Shown: positions 49,827 through 58,310, counted from the stretch's first letter. The stretch: 64,000 bases of DNA from Candidatus Kapaibacterium sp. (GCA_028284775.1 JANQRB010000025.1:1-64000); one strand, 5' to 3'. Numbers and translations: made by a program. Notes: generated by a model not told the origin, from the sequence alone.

Positions 49827-51157
49827 GTTTCTTTGTCCGCCGTGTTGAAGGAATCGCCGGGGTCGGATTGCAACAGCCGGAGAGCTATTTCAGCTTCGCG
49901 ACCGGACAATTTCAGTTCACTGATGCTTTCACCTAATTGCCGACGACGCTCGGCGGCGCTTTCACTTGACGTGGAAAGGTCTTCGGCTGCCAGGCGCTCG
50001 CGCAGCAGTGCACGTTGTTTCATCAATAGCAGCATTTGTGTGTCGATTGTATCGATGTGTTCTCTTAGCAGAGCCGCGGCTCCTTGCTCTTCCAGCCGTT
50101 CCTGCAGGAGATAATGATCGACAAGCACAAGTGCGACCATCGCTTCGGCTACCGGCACTACTCGCGGACAAATACAGGGATCGTGACGGCCGCCGGTCTC
50201 GAGCGTGACGGGATTCCCCTGCTGATCGATCGTCTCCTGGGGCAGCCTGATCGAGGAAGGCGGCTTGACGGCGATGCGCAGCACTAATTCCTCGCCGTTG
50301 GAGAGACCGCCGAGAACACCGCCGGCGTTGTTGCTGCGCGTCCGTGGGCTGCCGTCGTTGGGATCACTGGTATAGCTGTCGTTATGCTCGCTGCCTTTCA
50401 TCACGGCCGCACGGAAGCCGGAACCGATTTCAACGCCTTTGACGGCGCCGATGCTCATCAGGGCGGCGGACAGGTCGGCTTCCAGCTTGTGGAAGACCGG
50501 CTCGCCCAGGCCGGGCCGCAGACCGCGAACACGTAATTCCACGACGCCGCCGAGGGAATCGCCCGCCGCGCGCGTATCAAGAATCAGGGCCGTCATAGCT
50601 TCCGCCGCCTTGCGGTCGGGCGATCGAACCGCATTGCGCTCGATCTCCGCCAGATCTATATTCTGTGCTTCGATCGGACCGATGCTGCGCGTGAAGCCGA
50701 CTATCTGCACACCGCGCCGGGTTAGCATCTGGCGGGCGACAGCGCCGGCGGCCACCCGCGCGGCGGTTTCACGTCCGCTGGCGCGTCCCCCTCCGCGGTA
50801 GTCGAAAACGGCATATTTTTTGAGCCAGCTAAAACTTGCGTGACCGGGACGCAGCACCTTTGCCAGCGAACGGTAGTCTCGCGGACGCTGGTCTTTGTTG
50901 CGAATCAACAAGCAGATCGGCGTACCGCTGCTGCGCCCTTCGAAGACGCCGGAAATAACCTCGACCCGATCGGCTTCGCTTCGCTGCGTTACCAGCTCGC
51001 TTTGGCCGGGTCTGCGGCGATCCAGCTCGCGCTGAATGGCTTCGACGTCGAATTCCATTCCGGGCCTGACGCCCTCGATCACCAGTCCGATTGCCGGCCC
51101 ATGGCTTTCGCCGAAGGTGGTAACTCGAAACATCGAACCGAAACGACTGCCGCTCAT
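49823..51157 (-). CDS. aroC: Chorismate synthase with chorismate-mutase-like C-terminal tail
   Basis: A 444-residue protein, about 80 longer than normal. Residues 1-355 are chorismate synthase, the FMN-dependent enzyme that makes chorismate from EPSP, with FRVTTFGESHGPAIG, RGGGRASGRETAARVA, SNNAGGVLGGLSNGEEL and RHDPCICPRVVPVAEAMVAL. Residues ~360-432 (ALLREHIDTIDTQMLLLMKQ, then ALLRERL) resemble the AroQ chorismate mutase hairpin. Arg365, Arg382 and Arg405 align with the three active-site arginines of the E. coli enzyme by spacing, but the Lys39 equivalent is Asp, the Glu52 equivalent is Arg, and the end of helix 3 with Gln88 is missing. The tail is probably inactive or a regulatory or interaction module. 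Start and stop both overlap neighbours by 4 bases. Confidence 0.93.
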   Translation of the reverse strand: MSGSRFGSMFRVTTFGESHGPAIGLVIEGVRPGMEFDVEAIQRELDRRRPGQSELVTQRSEADRVEVISGVFEGRSSGTPICLLIRNKDQRPRDYRSLAKVLRPGHASFSWLKKYAVFDYRGGGRASGRETAARVAAGAVARQMLTRRGVQIVGFTRSIGPIEAQNIDLAEIERNAVRSPDRKAAEAMTALILDTRAAGDSLGGVVELRVRGLRPGLGEPVFHKLEADLSAALMSIGAVKGVEIGSGFRAAVMKGSEHNDSYTSDPNDGSPRTRSNNAGGVLGGLSNGEELVLRIAVKPPSSIRLPQETIDQQGNPVTLETGGRHDPCICPRVVPVAEAMVALVLVDHYLLQERLEEQGAAALLREHIDTIDTQMLLLMKQRALLRERLAAEDLSTSSESAAERRRQLGESISELKLSGREAEIALRLLQSDPGDSFNTADKET

Positions 51158-53058
51158 ACTGCTCCATCCAGATAATTGACAATTGCCCGCGCCAGGGCAT
51201 CCGGCGATTGCAGCAGCGTACTGACCTGCAGGTGCGCATAGCGTTCATACACCGCCTGTCGCGCGGCAAAGGTCAGCTCCACGTCACGCTCCCACTCCAC
51301 ACCACGCAGCGCGGGCCGACCATGTGGGCTGGCTCGCAGCCGACCGACAATCGTATCGGCCGGCGCCGTGACCCATATCACCGCGGCTCCTTCGGCAAGC
51401 AGCCGCATACTGCATTCATCTTCAGGCAGACCGCCGCCACAGTCGATAATCACCCGGCGGCGATCGTGCAGCTCCCGCACAATATCGCGCTCCCGCGATC
51501 GAAAAGCCTCCCAGCCCCGCTCCTTGACGAATGCGGCAATCGGAAGGCCGCAGGCCGCTTCGATCAGGGCATCGGTTTCAAGGTGTTCCCAGTTGAGCAA
51601 GGCCGAAAGACGCTGTGCCAGACTTGTCTTTCCCGCCGCTCGATAACCGATGAGAACGATTCGTCCGGCGTCAGCTCCATTTTTCGCAAATAGATTCGCC
51701 GACGCCAGAGGAAGGAGACCGCTATTCCGCACGGAGATTGCCGTTACGCTGGCTTCGCAAGAACCGCTGCGCTTCGGTTCGACTTCAGCCGCCGTCTGCG
51801 GAACAAGTACCCTCCGCAGATCACGCCAAAAATCCGGATACGATTTCCCGACGCAGTCAGCATCGTCGACAATGACTCCTGCAACACGCAAGCCGACAAG
51901 GGCAAAACTCATCGCAATGCGATGATCGCTGCGCGTAACAATTTGCGCGGGACGCAGATTGCCCGGCTCGATCCATAAACTGTTTCCTTCAAGGCGCGCC
52001 TGCGCCCCCAAAAGCCTGACATTTTCGATTATGGCCGCTAAACGATCCGATTCCTTATAGCGCAAACGCTCGACATTGTGAAGAACGGATGGCTGATCCG
52101 CAAAAAGCGCCACTACCGCCAGAGCGGGCGCCAGATCAGGTATATCCGCAACATCCACATCAATCGCCTGCGGGCGGGACGGACCCTCTACCCTTACGGC
52201 GTCCTCGGCCATCCATTCCACGCGCGCGCCGGCTCCTTGCGCGATCGTCAGAATTGTCCGATCGCCTTGTTGTGAACGGGGATCAAGATTGCCGATATCA
52301 AGCTGTCCGCCGCTGATAAGCGCTCCCGCGATGAGTGTTGCCACGGAAGAGTAATCGCCCTCGCAGCGGATCGAGGAAATTCGGTAGGGGCCCTCGGTTA
52401 CCTCAAAATCCGGCCCGTGGCGATGAACTTCCACACCCGCTTCAGTCATCCTTTGTAAGGTGAGGTGGATATAGGGCAGCGAGCTGAGCGGCGCGCGGCA
52501 GTGAATCTGCAATCCACCCTCCAGGCACGGAGCAACCAGCAGCAGAGCCGACAGGAATTGCGAAGAGAGCGAAGTGTCCAGCTCGACCGAGCCGCCTCTC
52601 GTCAAGGGGCCCCGGATACGGATCGGCAAGCGTCCCTCGTTGAGACTGCATTCGACGCCAAGCATTTGCAATGCATCGAGAAGAGGCTGCATCGGACGCT
52701 CCAGCATGCGCCCGGCGCCACTCAGCGTCACGGCGGCAGGGCTAAGGGCCGCCACAGCCGTCAGCAAACGCGCGGTCGTGCCGGATTCACCGACATTAAT
52801 GCTGACGGCCGGTTCGATCTCTTCTCTGGTCGCTTCGCTGATTATCGTCGCATCATCCTGCCAGTGAAAGACATAGCCAAGCGATTGCAGCGCCTGGAGC
52901 GTCTGCAGGCTGTCGTCGCAGCGGAGTGGACGCTCGATCACCACACACTGCTCGCACAGGGCCGCGATGATGAGAGCCCGATGCGTGTCGCTCTTCGATG
53001 AAGGGGCCTGGATTGCTCCCCGAAGGCTGCCGGGCGGTATTTCGATCGATGAAGGCAC
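51154..53058 (-). CDS. aroA-aroK: EPSP synthase-shikimate kinase fusion (AroA-AroK)
   Basis: A 634-residue two-domain enzyme. Residues 1-~425 are EPSP synthase (APSSKSDTHRALIIAALCE, NVGESGTTARLL, RMLERPMQPLLDALQML, SLSSQFLSALLL, LRYKESDRLAAIIENV, SDHRIAMSFALVGLRV, GKSYPDFWRDLRRVL). A ~40-residue polar linker follows. Residues ~465-634 are shikimate kinase: Walker A GYRAAGKTS, HLETDALIE (the first acidic residue of the usual DxD is Glu), FRSRERDIVREL, DCGGGLPEDE and the lid SPHGRPALRG. It therefore carries the fifth and sixth steps of the shikimate pathway in one chain. The stop overlaps aroC by 4 bases; 50 bases separate it from the aroB-D-E fusion upstream. Confidence 0.95.
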   Translation of the reverse strand: MPSSIEIPPGSLRGAIQAPSSKSDTHRALIIAALCEQCVVIERPLRCDDSLQTLQALQSLGYVFHWQDDATIISEATREEIEPAVSINVGESGTTARLLTAVAALSPAAVTLSGAGRMLERPMQPLLDALQMLGVECSLNEGRLPIRIRGPLTRGGSVELDTSLSSQFLSALLLVAPCLEGGLQIHCRAPLSSLPYIHLTLQRMTEAGVEVHRHGPDFEVTEGPYRISSIRCEGDYSSVATLIAGALISGGQLDIGNLDPRSQQGDRTILTIAQGAGARVEWMAEDAVRVEGPSRPQAIDVDVADIPDLAPALAVVALFADQPSVLHNVERLRYKESDRLAAIIENVRLLGAQARLEGNSLWIEPGNLRPAQIVTRSDHRIAMSFALVGLRVAGVIVDDADCVGKSYPDFWRDLRRVLVPQTAAEVEPKRSGSCEASVTAISVRNSGLLPLASANLFAKNGADAGRIVLIGYRAAGKTSLAQRLSALLNWEHLETDALIEAACGLPIAAFVKERGWEAFRSRERDIVRELHDRRRVIIDCGGGLPEDECSMRLLAEGAAVIWVTAPADTIVGRLRASPHGRPALRGVEWERDVELTFAARQAVYERYAHLQVSTLLQSPDALARAIVNYLDGAV

Positions 53059-53108
53059 GTTGTCTGGTAATGCTCCAAATTCAGTTGCGATGCTGACATC
53101 CTTTAGGG

Positions 53109-55664
53109 CTACCCTGTCTGAGAACCGCCAGTGTCAAGAGGACGTATGTCGCGCCAGACTGTCCGCAAATCCTGCATTGACGGCCTGGAAGCGGTGAACA
53201 GCTCGTACTGAGCGGCTGCCTGGCGCAGGAACATTTCTTCGCCGCTGATGGTAGTGCACCCGCGACGCGCGGCCTCGCTGAGAAAGGCCGTCTGCGGTGG
53301 ATTGTACACGACATCGAGGGCCAGCGCCTGATCGGCCAGAAAGCGCGCGGCGGGCGACAGTTCATTTCGGCCGGGCGCCATCCCGACCGAGCTGGCCTGC
53401 ACAACACAGTCAAACTCTGTTTTGATGTCTTCAAGCGGCTGAAAGACAGCCGATCCCAGAGAGGCCAGTTCACGGCCCTTGCTCTGATTGCGACCGCTGA
53501 TGACGATATTTTGCGCGCCAAGAGTTTGCAGGACGGAAATTGCGCTTCGCGCGGTGGCGCCGGTACCGAAGACCAGCGCGGAGCGCTGAAGCCGCTCGCG
53601 AAAGGGAGTCAGCAATTCGACCAAAGCGCTGTAGTCGGTATTGTAGGCCTCCCATCCATCTGGTCCCCTGAGCAAGGTATTGGCGCAGCCAGTCCGCTCA
53701 ACCTCCGGTGACACTTTGGCGGCATAGGCCGGAATTGCCTGCTTGTGAGGCAGCGTTATGCTCAATCCATCCCAGAGATGCTCGGTTTCCCAAAATTGCG
53801 CAAAATCTTCACAGGGGCAATTTACATAGAGGAGGTTGTGGCCCAGACGAGCGCCCAATTCATTGTGGAGCCGCCAGCCCAAGCTTTGGCTGACGGGATG
53901 CCCGACTAAGCCCAGCAACAGGCTGCGTTCGGTTTTGAGCGGCATTCGATACACGTTCGCGAACTCATCAAGTGTCGGCTGTCCCAGAGCGCTGGCGTGT
54001 TCGCCGTCAAGACTGCAATAGGTCCAGGCATTGCCCCGGCGCGCGGCGAGCAGGCGCGAAGCACTGCTGCCGGCGCCCTCGGCGTGGACGATGACATTCC
54101 GCAGACCCAGTTCGTCCGCCCTGCGCAACAGGCGGTCGGTCAACATCAATTCCTTGTCGCCGGCTGACCTGAATACCAGCTTGTAGACATCCGCCTCGAT
54201 CGACGCCATCCCTTCGAGGTCCGGGAGCGGGTCATTGCTGCGAACGTGATACGAGAGGATAAACTTGCTGTTGGGCGCCGGCGATAGCTGCGGCCGCAGA
54301 GCGTTCCAGGCGCTGAAATCGATATCGAGGTAGTCAAAACGGGCATCGAGTGCGCGTTGATAGAGCATAAGCCGATCAGCAACGCTGCCCTGCCAGTGTC
54401 CGCCTTCCTGTTGTCCGCGAATGGCGGCGATCAGGGGCTTATGCCAGGCCGAACGCAGACCTGGAAGGTCGGCCTCGCGCAGGAAGTCCAGGCGCAGCTC
54501 GATCATATCTGCGGGCGCGCAGCGACTCAATAGATAGTTGATCTCGGCTTGATCGCGCGGCAAGAGACTCAGGCAAGAGCGATTAGCCTGCAGGGCTCGC
54601 GTAAAATCCCGTCTTTCAACCGGTACCGCTCGTTTCACCCGTCCCGGTGCACGCAACAAACAGAACTGAGGCAGCCCCTCGCGGGCTTTTTTGTCGCGGC
54701 GCATTGCCTGCCAACACTGTTCCGGGTCGATGTCGGCAAGCGCGCTGGCGGCAAAGCCGAAATCGCGAAGCAGGTTCTCCAGCCGCTGGCGCTCGCTATC
54801 CGGTAGTCCCAGCAGCATCGTTGACAGGCGCAAGGCAATGCGGATGCCGGCCGCAACGGCAAATCCATGCGGAATGCGATAGCCGCTCAAGGTCTCGATC
54901 GCGTGCCCGGCGGTATGCCCGAAGTTTAGCACAGCGCGCTCAGCCAGGTCGCGTTCATCCTGCCGGACGATTTCGATTTTGGCGCGCACGCAGCGACTTA
55001 TCACAGCTTCCACCAACTCGTTCCGCCGTTCGAGGATTCCCTCTCCCTCGTCACGCAGCATCGCCAGCAGGTTCGGATCGAGGGTAATGGCGTATTTGAT
55101 TACTTCAGCCAGTCCGCTGAGAAATTCTTCCTGCGGCAAGGTCTGCAGAAAGTCGATATCGATAAAAATCGCCGCCGGCTGATAAAAGGCGCCCAGGAGG
55201 TTTTTGCCCTGCCGCAGGTTGATCCCCACTTTGCCGCCGATGCTGCTGTCGACCTGGGCCATCAGGCTTGTCGGCACCTGGATAAAAGGCAGTCCACGAT
55301 GCAGGGTTGCGGCCACGAAGCCCGTCAGATCGCCCGTGACGCCGCCGCCGAATGCCAGCAGCAGGGTGTCGCGTCCCGCCCCTTCATCCAGCAACTGCTC
55401 TTCGATATCGGCTTTCCACTGACGTGACTTTGAGCCTTCGCCGGCCGGAAAACTGATCAAACCGCCGAATCGAGGCAGCGCCGCAAAGCTATCACGCAGC
55501 AGTCCGCCATAAATTCGTTCGAGATTGGAATCGCAAATGATAAAGACGCGATGGCGGTGATACGAGTCGGCGATAAATGCCTTGAGTTCATCGAAGAGGT
55601 TAACGCCGATGGCGATGGGAATCTGCCGGTCTTCAGCCCTCAGGTGTAAGTGATAGTGCTTCAT
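53109..55664 (-). CDS. aroB-aroD-aroE: Trifunctional shikimate enzyme AroB-AroD-AroE
   Basis: An 851-residue three-domain protein covering steps 2-4 of the shikimate pathway. Residues ~1-352: 3-dehydroquinate synthase (LAFGGGVTGDLTGFVAATLH, PTSLMAQVDSSIGGKVGIN, LAEVIKYAI, NFGHTAGHAIET). Residues ~362-578: type I 3-dehydroquinase with ELRLDF, catalytic His473 (ILSYHVRSNDP), Schiff-base Lys495 (EADVYKLVF), SRLLAARRG and GQPT. Residues ~579-851: shikimate dehydrogenase with HPVSQSL, catalytic Lys641 (SITLPHK), CANTL, NTDYSAL (Asp677) and GTGATARSA. All three sites look intact. The ATG at 55664 is used; an in-frame start at 55682 adds six residues. Either overlaps the end of the DAHP synthase gene. 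Confidence 0.95.
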   Translation of the reverse strand: MKHYHLHLRAEDRQIPIAIGVNLFDELKAFIADSYHRHRVFIICDSNLERIYGGLLRDSFAALPRFGGLISFPAGEGSKSRQWKADIEEQLLDEGAGRDTLLLAFGGGVTGDLTGFVAATLHRGLPFIQVPTSLMAQVDSSIGGKVGINLRQGKNLLGAFYQPAAIFIDIDFLQTLPQEEFLSGLAEVIKYAITLDPNLLAMLRDEGEGILERRNELVEAVISRCVRAKIEIVRQDERDLAERAVLNFGHTAGHAIETLSGYRIPHGFAVAAGIRIALRLSTMLLGLPDSERQRLENLLRDFGFAASALADIDPEQCWQAMRRDKKAREGLPQFCLLRAPGRVKRAVPVERRDFTRALQANRSCLSLLPRDQAEINYLLSRCAPADMIELRLDFLREADLPGLRSAWHKPLIAAIRGQQEGGHWQGSVADRLMLYQRALDARFDYLDIDFSAWNALRPQLSPAPNSKFILSYHVRSNDPLPDLEGMASIEADVYKLVFRSAGDKELMLTDRLLRRADELGLRNVIVHAEGAGSSASRLLAARRGNAWTYCSLDGEHASALGQPTLDEFANVYRMPLKTERSLLLGLVGHPVSQSLGWRLHNELGARLGHNLLYVNCPCEDFAQFWETEHLWDGLSITLPHKQAIPAYAAKVSPEVERTGCANTLLRGPDGWEAYNTDYSALVELLTPFRERLQRSALVFGTGATARSAISVLQTLGAQNIVISGRNQSKGRELASLGSAVFQPLEDIKTEFDCVVQASSVGMAPGRNELSPAARFLADQALALDVVYNPPQTAFLSEAARRGCTTISGEEMFLRQAAAQYELFTASRPSMQDLRTVWRDIRPLDTGGSQTG

Positions 55665-56667
55665 GGGCTGTGCGCCAGGCACTGAGGCTCCGTACTTTGT
55701 GCATTATGTCGGCAAAATTTTCGGGGCTGATCGCCTGTGCCGCATCGGACCAGGAGCGGTCGGGTTCGGTATGTACTTCGATCATCAGACCATCGGCGCC
55801 GCAGGCTATCGCGGCCATACTCATCGGTGCCACCAGATCGCGGATACCGGTGCCATGGCTCGGGTCGACGATGATCGGCAGATGCGTTGCTTTTTTGATG
55901 GTCGGCACGATGTTGAGGTCGAGCGTATTACGGGCGTAATCTGTAAAGGTTCGGACGCCGCGTTCGCAGAGAATGATGTCGCCGTTGCCGCCGGCCATAA
56001 TGTATTCGGCGCTCAGCAGGAGCTCCTCCAGGTGCGAGGCCATCCCGCGTTTCAGTAGTATCGGCTTGTTGGAAGCAGCGACCGCCTTCAGCAATTTGTA
56101 GTTCTTCATATTGCGGCTGCCGACCTGCAAGATATCGGCATAGGAGGCCACGAGCGGTAGATCGGCGGCATCGAGCACTTCGGTGACGATCGGCAGGCCG
56201 CTTGCTTCGCGCGCTTTGGCCAACAACTCCAGGCCGCGCTCGCCCAGACCCTGAAAGGCATAGGGACTGGTGCGGGGCTTAAAGGCTCCGCCGCGCAATA
56301 CTTTGGCGCCGCCTTCCTTCACTTCGGCGGCGATACGCAGGATCTGATCTTCGCTTTCTACCGAACAGGGGCCCGCTATCGCTACGGCTTCATCACCGCC
56401 GAAGACGGCATCGCCGACGCGAATGATCGTTCCTGCCGGCCGAAACTCGCGGCTGACCAGGCGGTAGGCTTTATCGGCCTTCAGCACGCGTTCGACAGAG
56501 GCAAATTCCAGCAGACGCAAGGCCGTGTCCTGCTGCAGAGGACGTTCATTGGATAAGATGAGGCTGCCGTCGAGGCGGGTGTAATGCGGGCTTTCGGAGC
56601 CTGCCATTAACTGTTCAATCGCTTGAAGTTCTTGTGGAGTCGCTTCGTCTTTGATAACGACAATCAT
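55633..56667 (-). CDS. aroF: DAHP synthase, type I-beta with ferredoxin-like regulatory domain
   Basis: A 344-residue enzyme for the first step of the shikimate pathway, joining phosphoenolpyruvate and erythrose 4-phosphate. Residues 1-~70 (MIVVIKDEATPQELQAIEQL) form the ferredoxin-like domain seen in Thermotoga-type enzymes, where it takes part in feedback control by aromatic amino acids. The barrel has AIAGPCSVES, RGGAFKPRTSPYAFQGLG, DILQVGSRNMKNYKLLK, PILLKRGMA, GNGDIILCERGVRTF and IVDPSHGTG. The start at 56667 is chosen because the regulatory domain begins there; the longer frame from 56739 has an unrelated Arg-rich head. The 3' end overlaps the aroB-D-E gene by 32 bases. Fused chorismate mutase is absent here. 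Confidence 0.95.
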   Translation of the reverse strand: MIVVIKDEATPQELQAIEQLMAGSESPHYTRLDGSLILSNERPLQQDTALRLLEFASVERVLKADKAYRLVSREFRPAGTIIRVGDAVFGGDEAVAIAGPCSVESEDQILRIAAEVKEGGAKVLRGGAFKPRTSPYAFQGLGERGLELLAKAREASGLPIVTEVLDAADLPLVASYADILQVGSRNMKNYKLLKAVAASNKPILLKRGMASHLEELLLSAEYIMAGGNGDIILCERGVRTFTDYARNTLDLNIVPTIKKATHLPIIVDPSHGTGIRDLVAPMSMAAIACGADGLMIEVHTEPDRSWSDAAQAISPENFADIMHKVRSLSAWRTAHEALSLTPEG

Positions 56668-56774
56668 TGGCGCGTGTGCCTCTTCCTGATGTACAGCAAC
56701 ATTGCATCTCCGCTTAAGCCGCTCAGTGCAGAGCCGCAATATACCAAATCGGCCACTTAGACGAATAAGAGCGG

Positions 56775-57218
56775 CTATTGTTTGCTGCTGAGAATCGCCA
56801 TCGTCAATCGCGCGATGCAGACGAGTTCGCTCTGCTCGTTACGGATCGCAATCTGCCAAACCTGCGTACTCCGCCCGAGATGCAGGACTTCGGCCCGGCC
56901 GTAAACCCAGCCCTCCCGCACTGCTCGCACATGATTGGCATTGATGTCCAGCCCAACGCAATGCTGCCTGCCCTGAACCAGGGTCAGATTTGCCGCCGTA
57001 CTGCCAACTGTCTCGGCCAGCATTGCCGAAGCGCCGCCATGCAAAATCCCGAAAGGCTGCCGCGTCCGATGGTCCACCGGCATCCGCGCAATCAGGTAGT
57101 CAGGTCCGATTTCGGTATACTCGATGCCGCAGTGCGCCAGCATCGAATTGCGGCTGAATTGATTGAGGCGCTCAATGTCGGCATCCGTCTGCCAGATAGT
57201 GTTTTGCTCTGTGCTCAC
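56775..57218 (-). CDS. menI: 1,4-Dihydroxy-2-naphthoyl-CoA thioesterase (MenI)
   Basis: A 147-residue hotdog-fold thioesterase closely resembling E. coli MenI/YdiI: MPVDHRTRQPFGILHGGASA, LAETVGSTAANL, VGLDINANHVRAVREGWVYG and LHLGRSTQVWQIAI. The catalytic Glu69 sits in AETVGS, and HGG is at 60-62. MenI releases 1,4-dihydroxy-2-naphthoate from its CoA ester, the step after MenB. It is the first gene of the aro-men cluster, so the operon starts with a late menaquinone step and continues with the first step of the shikimate pathway. The start is GTG at 57218, with AGGAGG seven bases upstream. The resemblance and the context agree well; a PaaI-type role is the alternative. Confidence 0.92.
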   Translation of the reverse strand: MSTEQNTIWQTDADIERLNQFSRNSMLAHCGIEYTEIGPDYLIARMPVDHRTRQPFGILHGGASAMLAETVGSTAANLTLVQGRQHCVGLDINANHVRAVREGWVYGRAEVLHLGRSTQVWQIAIRNEQSELVCIARLTMAILSSKQ

Positions 57219-57306
57219 CTGTATCCTCCTGCCTGTGATGCGCCCTCACTGCGCCTTCTCTTACTGTTTGTGGACCGACCGGATGAGACCGCTCGGGCGA
57301 CGCGAA

Positions 57307-57333
57307 ATTATAGCCTCCATCAACGAATGCCAA
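57307..57333 (-). promoter_or_regulatory. Candidate promoter of the aro-men operon
   Basis: On the minus strand TTGGCA (57333-57328), 15-base spacer, TATAAT (57312-57307). The same stretch also fits the Bacteroidota pattern as TTG-N20-TAATTTCG with one mismatch. A start site near 57298 would give a leader of about 80 bases before menI. Confidence 0.4.
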
Positions 57334-57425
57334 GCAGACAGTCGGCACAATAAAATTTTGTCCTGGCCCGCCAGCAGCTTCCCAGCGTCTCCAGGTGATA
57401 ACAATCGGTCAAGACAGGGTCATAA

Positions 57426-58133
57426 TCACTCGATCTCATAAGAGCTCAGACGATTCAGTTCATGCTCGATAAGGCCAAACTCGTCAAAGTGTTCCAGCTC
57501 GATCATCACCGGTCCGACTGAGGGAGCAAAGTAGCGGCGTATACGCATTTGCAGCTGATCTTCGGCGTTAAAGCGCTCGAGCTCAAGCAGCATCGTGCTA
57601 AATGAACCGGCAGGCACGGTGATCGCTACATCCAGTTCTTTCCATTCCACGATGCTAAAGTGTCCCTCCGCGTCGGGCGGCGAGCGGTACCTGCTGCCTT
57701 CCTCGGGTCTCAGTGGCAATTGATACCAAAAGTAGCGAATCGGATCATCGTAGGCGACGGGGCTGTCGCCGGCCATCAGATGAAACTCATCGTCGATCTG
57801 CAGCAGACTGAAGTCTTCGCTCAGCAGGGCGCGCGACTCAAACAAACCAAAGGCCTCTCCGACGCCTAGGAGCTCCCATTCCTCCTCCGTCGCATTCCAG
57901 ACCTGCAGCTCACGCGGTACCGCTCCGCTCCACTGCATCTGCCGGTGATACCTATCCTGCCCGCCCTTAATCACGTCCTCGCGATCATAGGTCCAGGAAT
58001 TCCCCCCGCCGAGCGGCATAAGCTGTTCTTTACGCATTTCGCGCTCGTCGATCGGGATAGTGTCTTCGTCGCTACAGGCCAGAGCCAGCAGAAACGCGGA
58101 GGCGCAAATGGATGTGAGTAGAGCTACTTTCAT
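57426..58133 (-). CDS. Hypothetical lipoprotein
   Basis: A 235-residue lipoprotein: MKVALLTSICASAFLLALAC with Cys20 in a good lipobox (LALAC), then an acidic stretch (SDEDTIPIDEREM). The mature part begins LMPLGGGNSWTYDREDV and contains TVPAGSFSTMLLELERF and YFAPSVGPVMIELEHF, a pattern seen in Bacteroidota lipoproteins of unknown role that start with a PLxxGNxWTY motif. No catalytic residues are evident. It lies upstream of menI on the same strand with a 207-base gap, so it is probably a separate transcript. Divergent from the transporter gene at 58311. Confidence 0.75.
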   Translation of the reverse strand: MKVALLTSICASAFLLALACSDEDTIPIDEREMRKEQLMPLGGGNSWTYDREDVIKGGQDRYHRQMQWSGAVPRELQVWNATEEEWELLGVGEAFGLFESRALLSEDFSLLQIDDEFHLMAGDSPVAYDDPIRYFWYQLPLRPEEGSRYRSPPDAEGHFSIVEWKELDVAITVPAGSFSTMLLELERFNAEDQLQMRIRRYFAPSVGPVMIELEHFDEFGLIEHELNRLSSYEIE

Positions 58134-58310
58134 CGTTGATCAAGTCGACGCTGTCAAGCGGATTCTTGCAGGAGGCGGTGGAATGCCTTCCCTCCCAGGA
58201 CCGAGTGACACCTGCCGTCTGACTGTGTCGCAATGAGCACAAGTTTGGAGTGTTGACAATCCCAGTCTTAATTTGATGCCTTTTCGATCTGCAAGCAGCG
58301 GAGAAGGCGA

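Noticed and set aside
53081..53521. 146-codon minus-strand frame inside the aroB-D-E gene
   Set aside because: It is an overlapping frame of the shikimate dehydrogenase domain, which has all its family motifs in the main frame.
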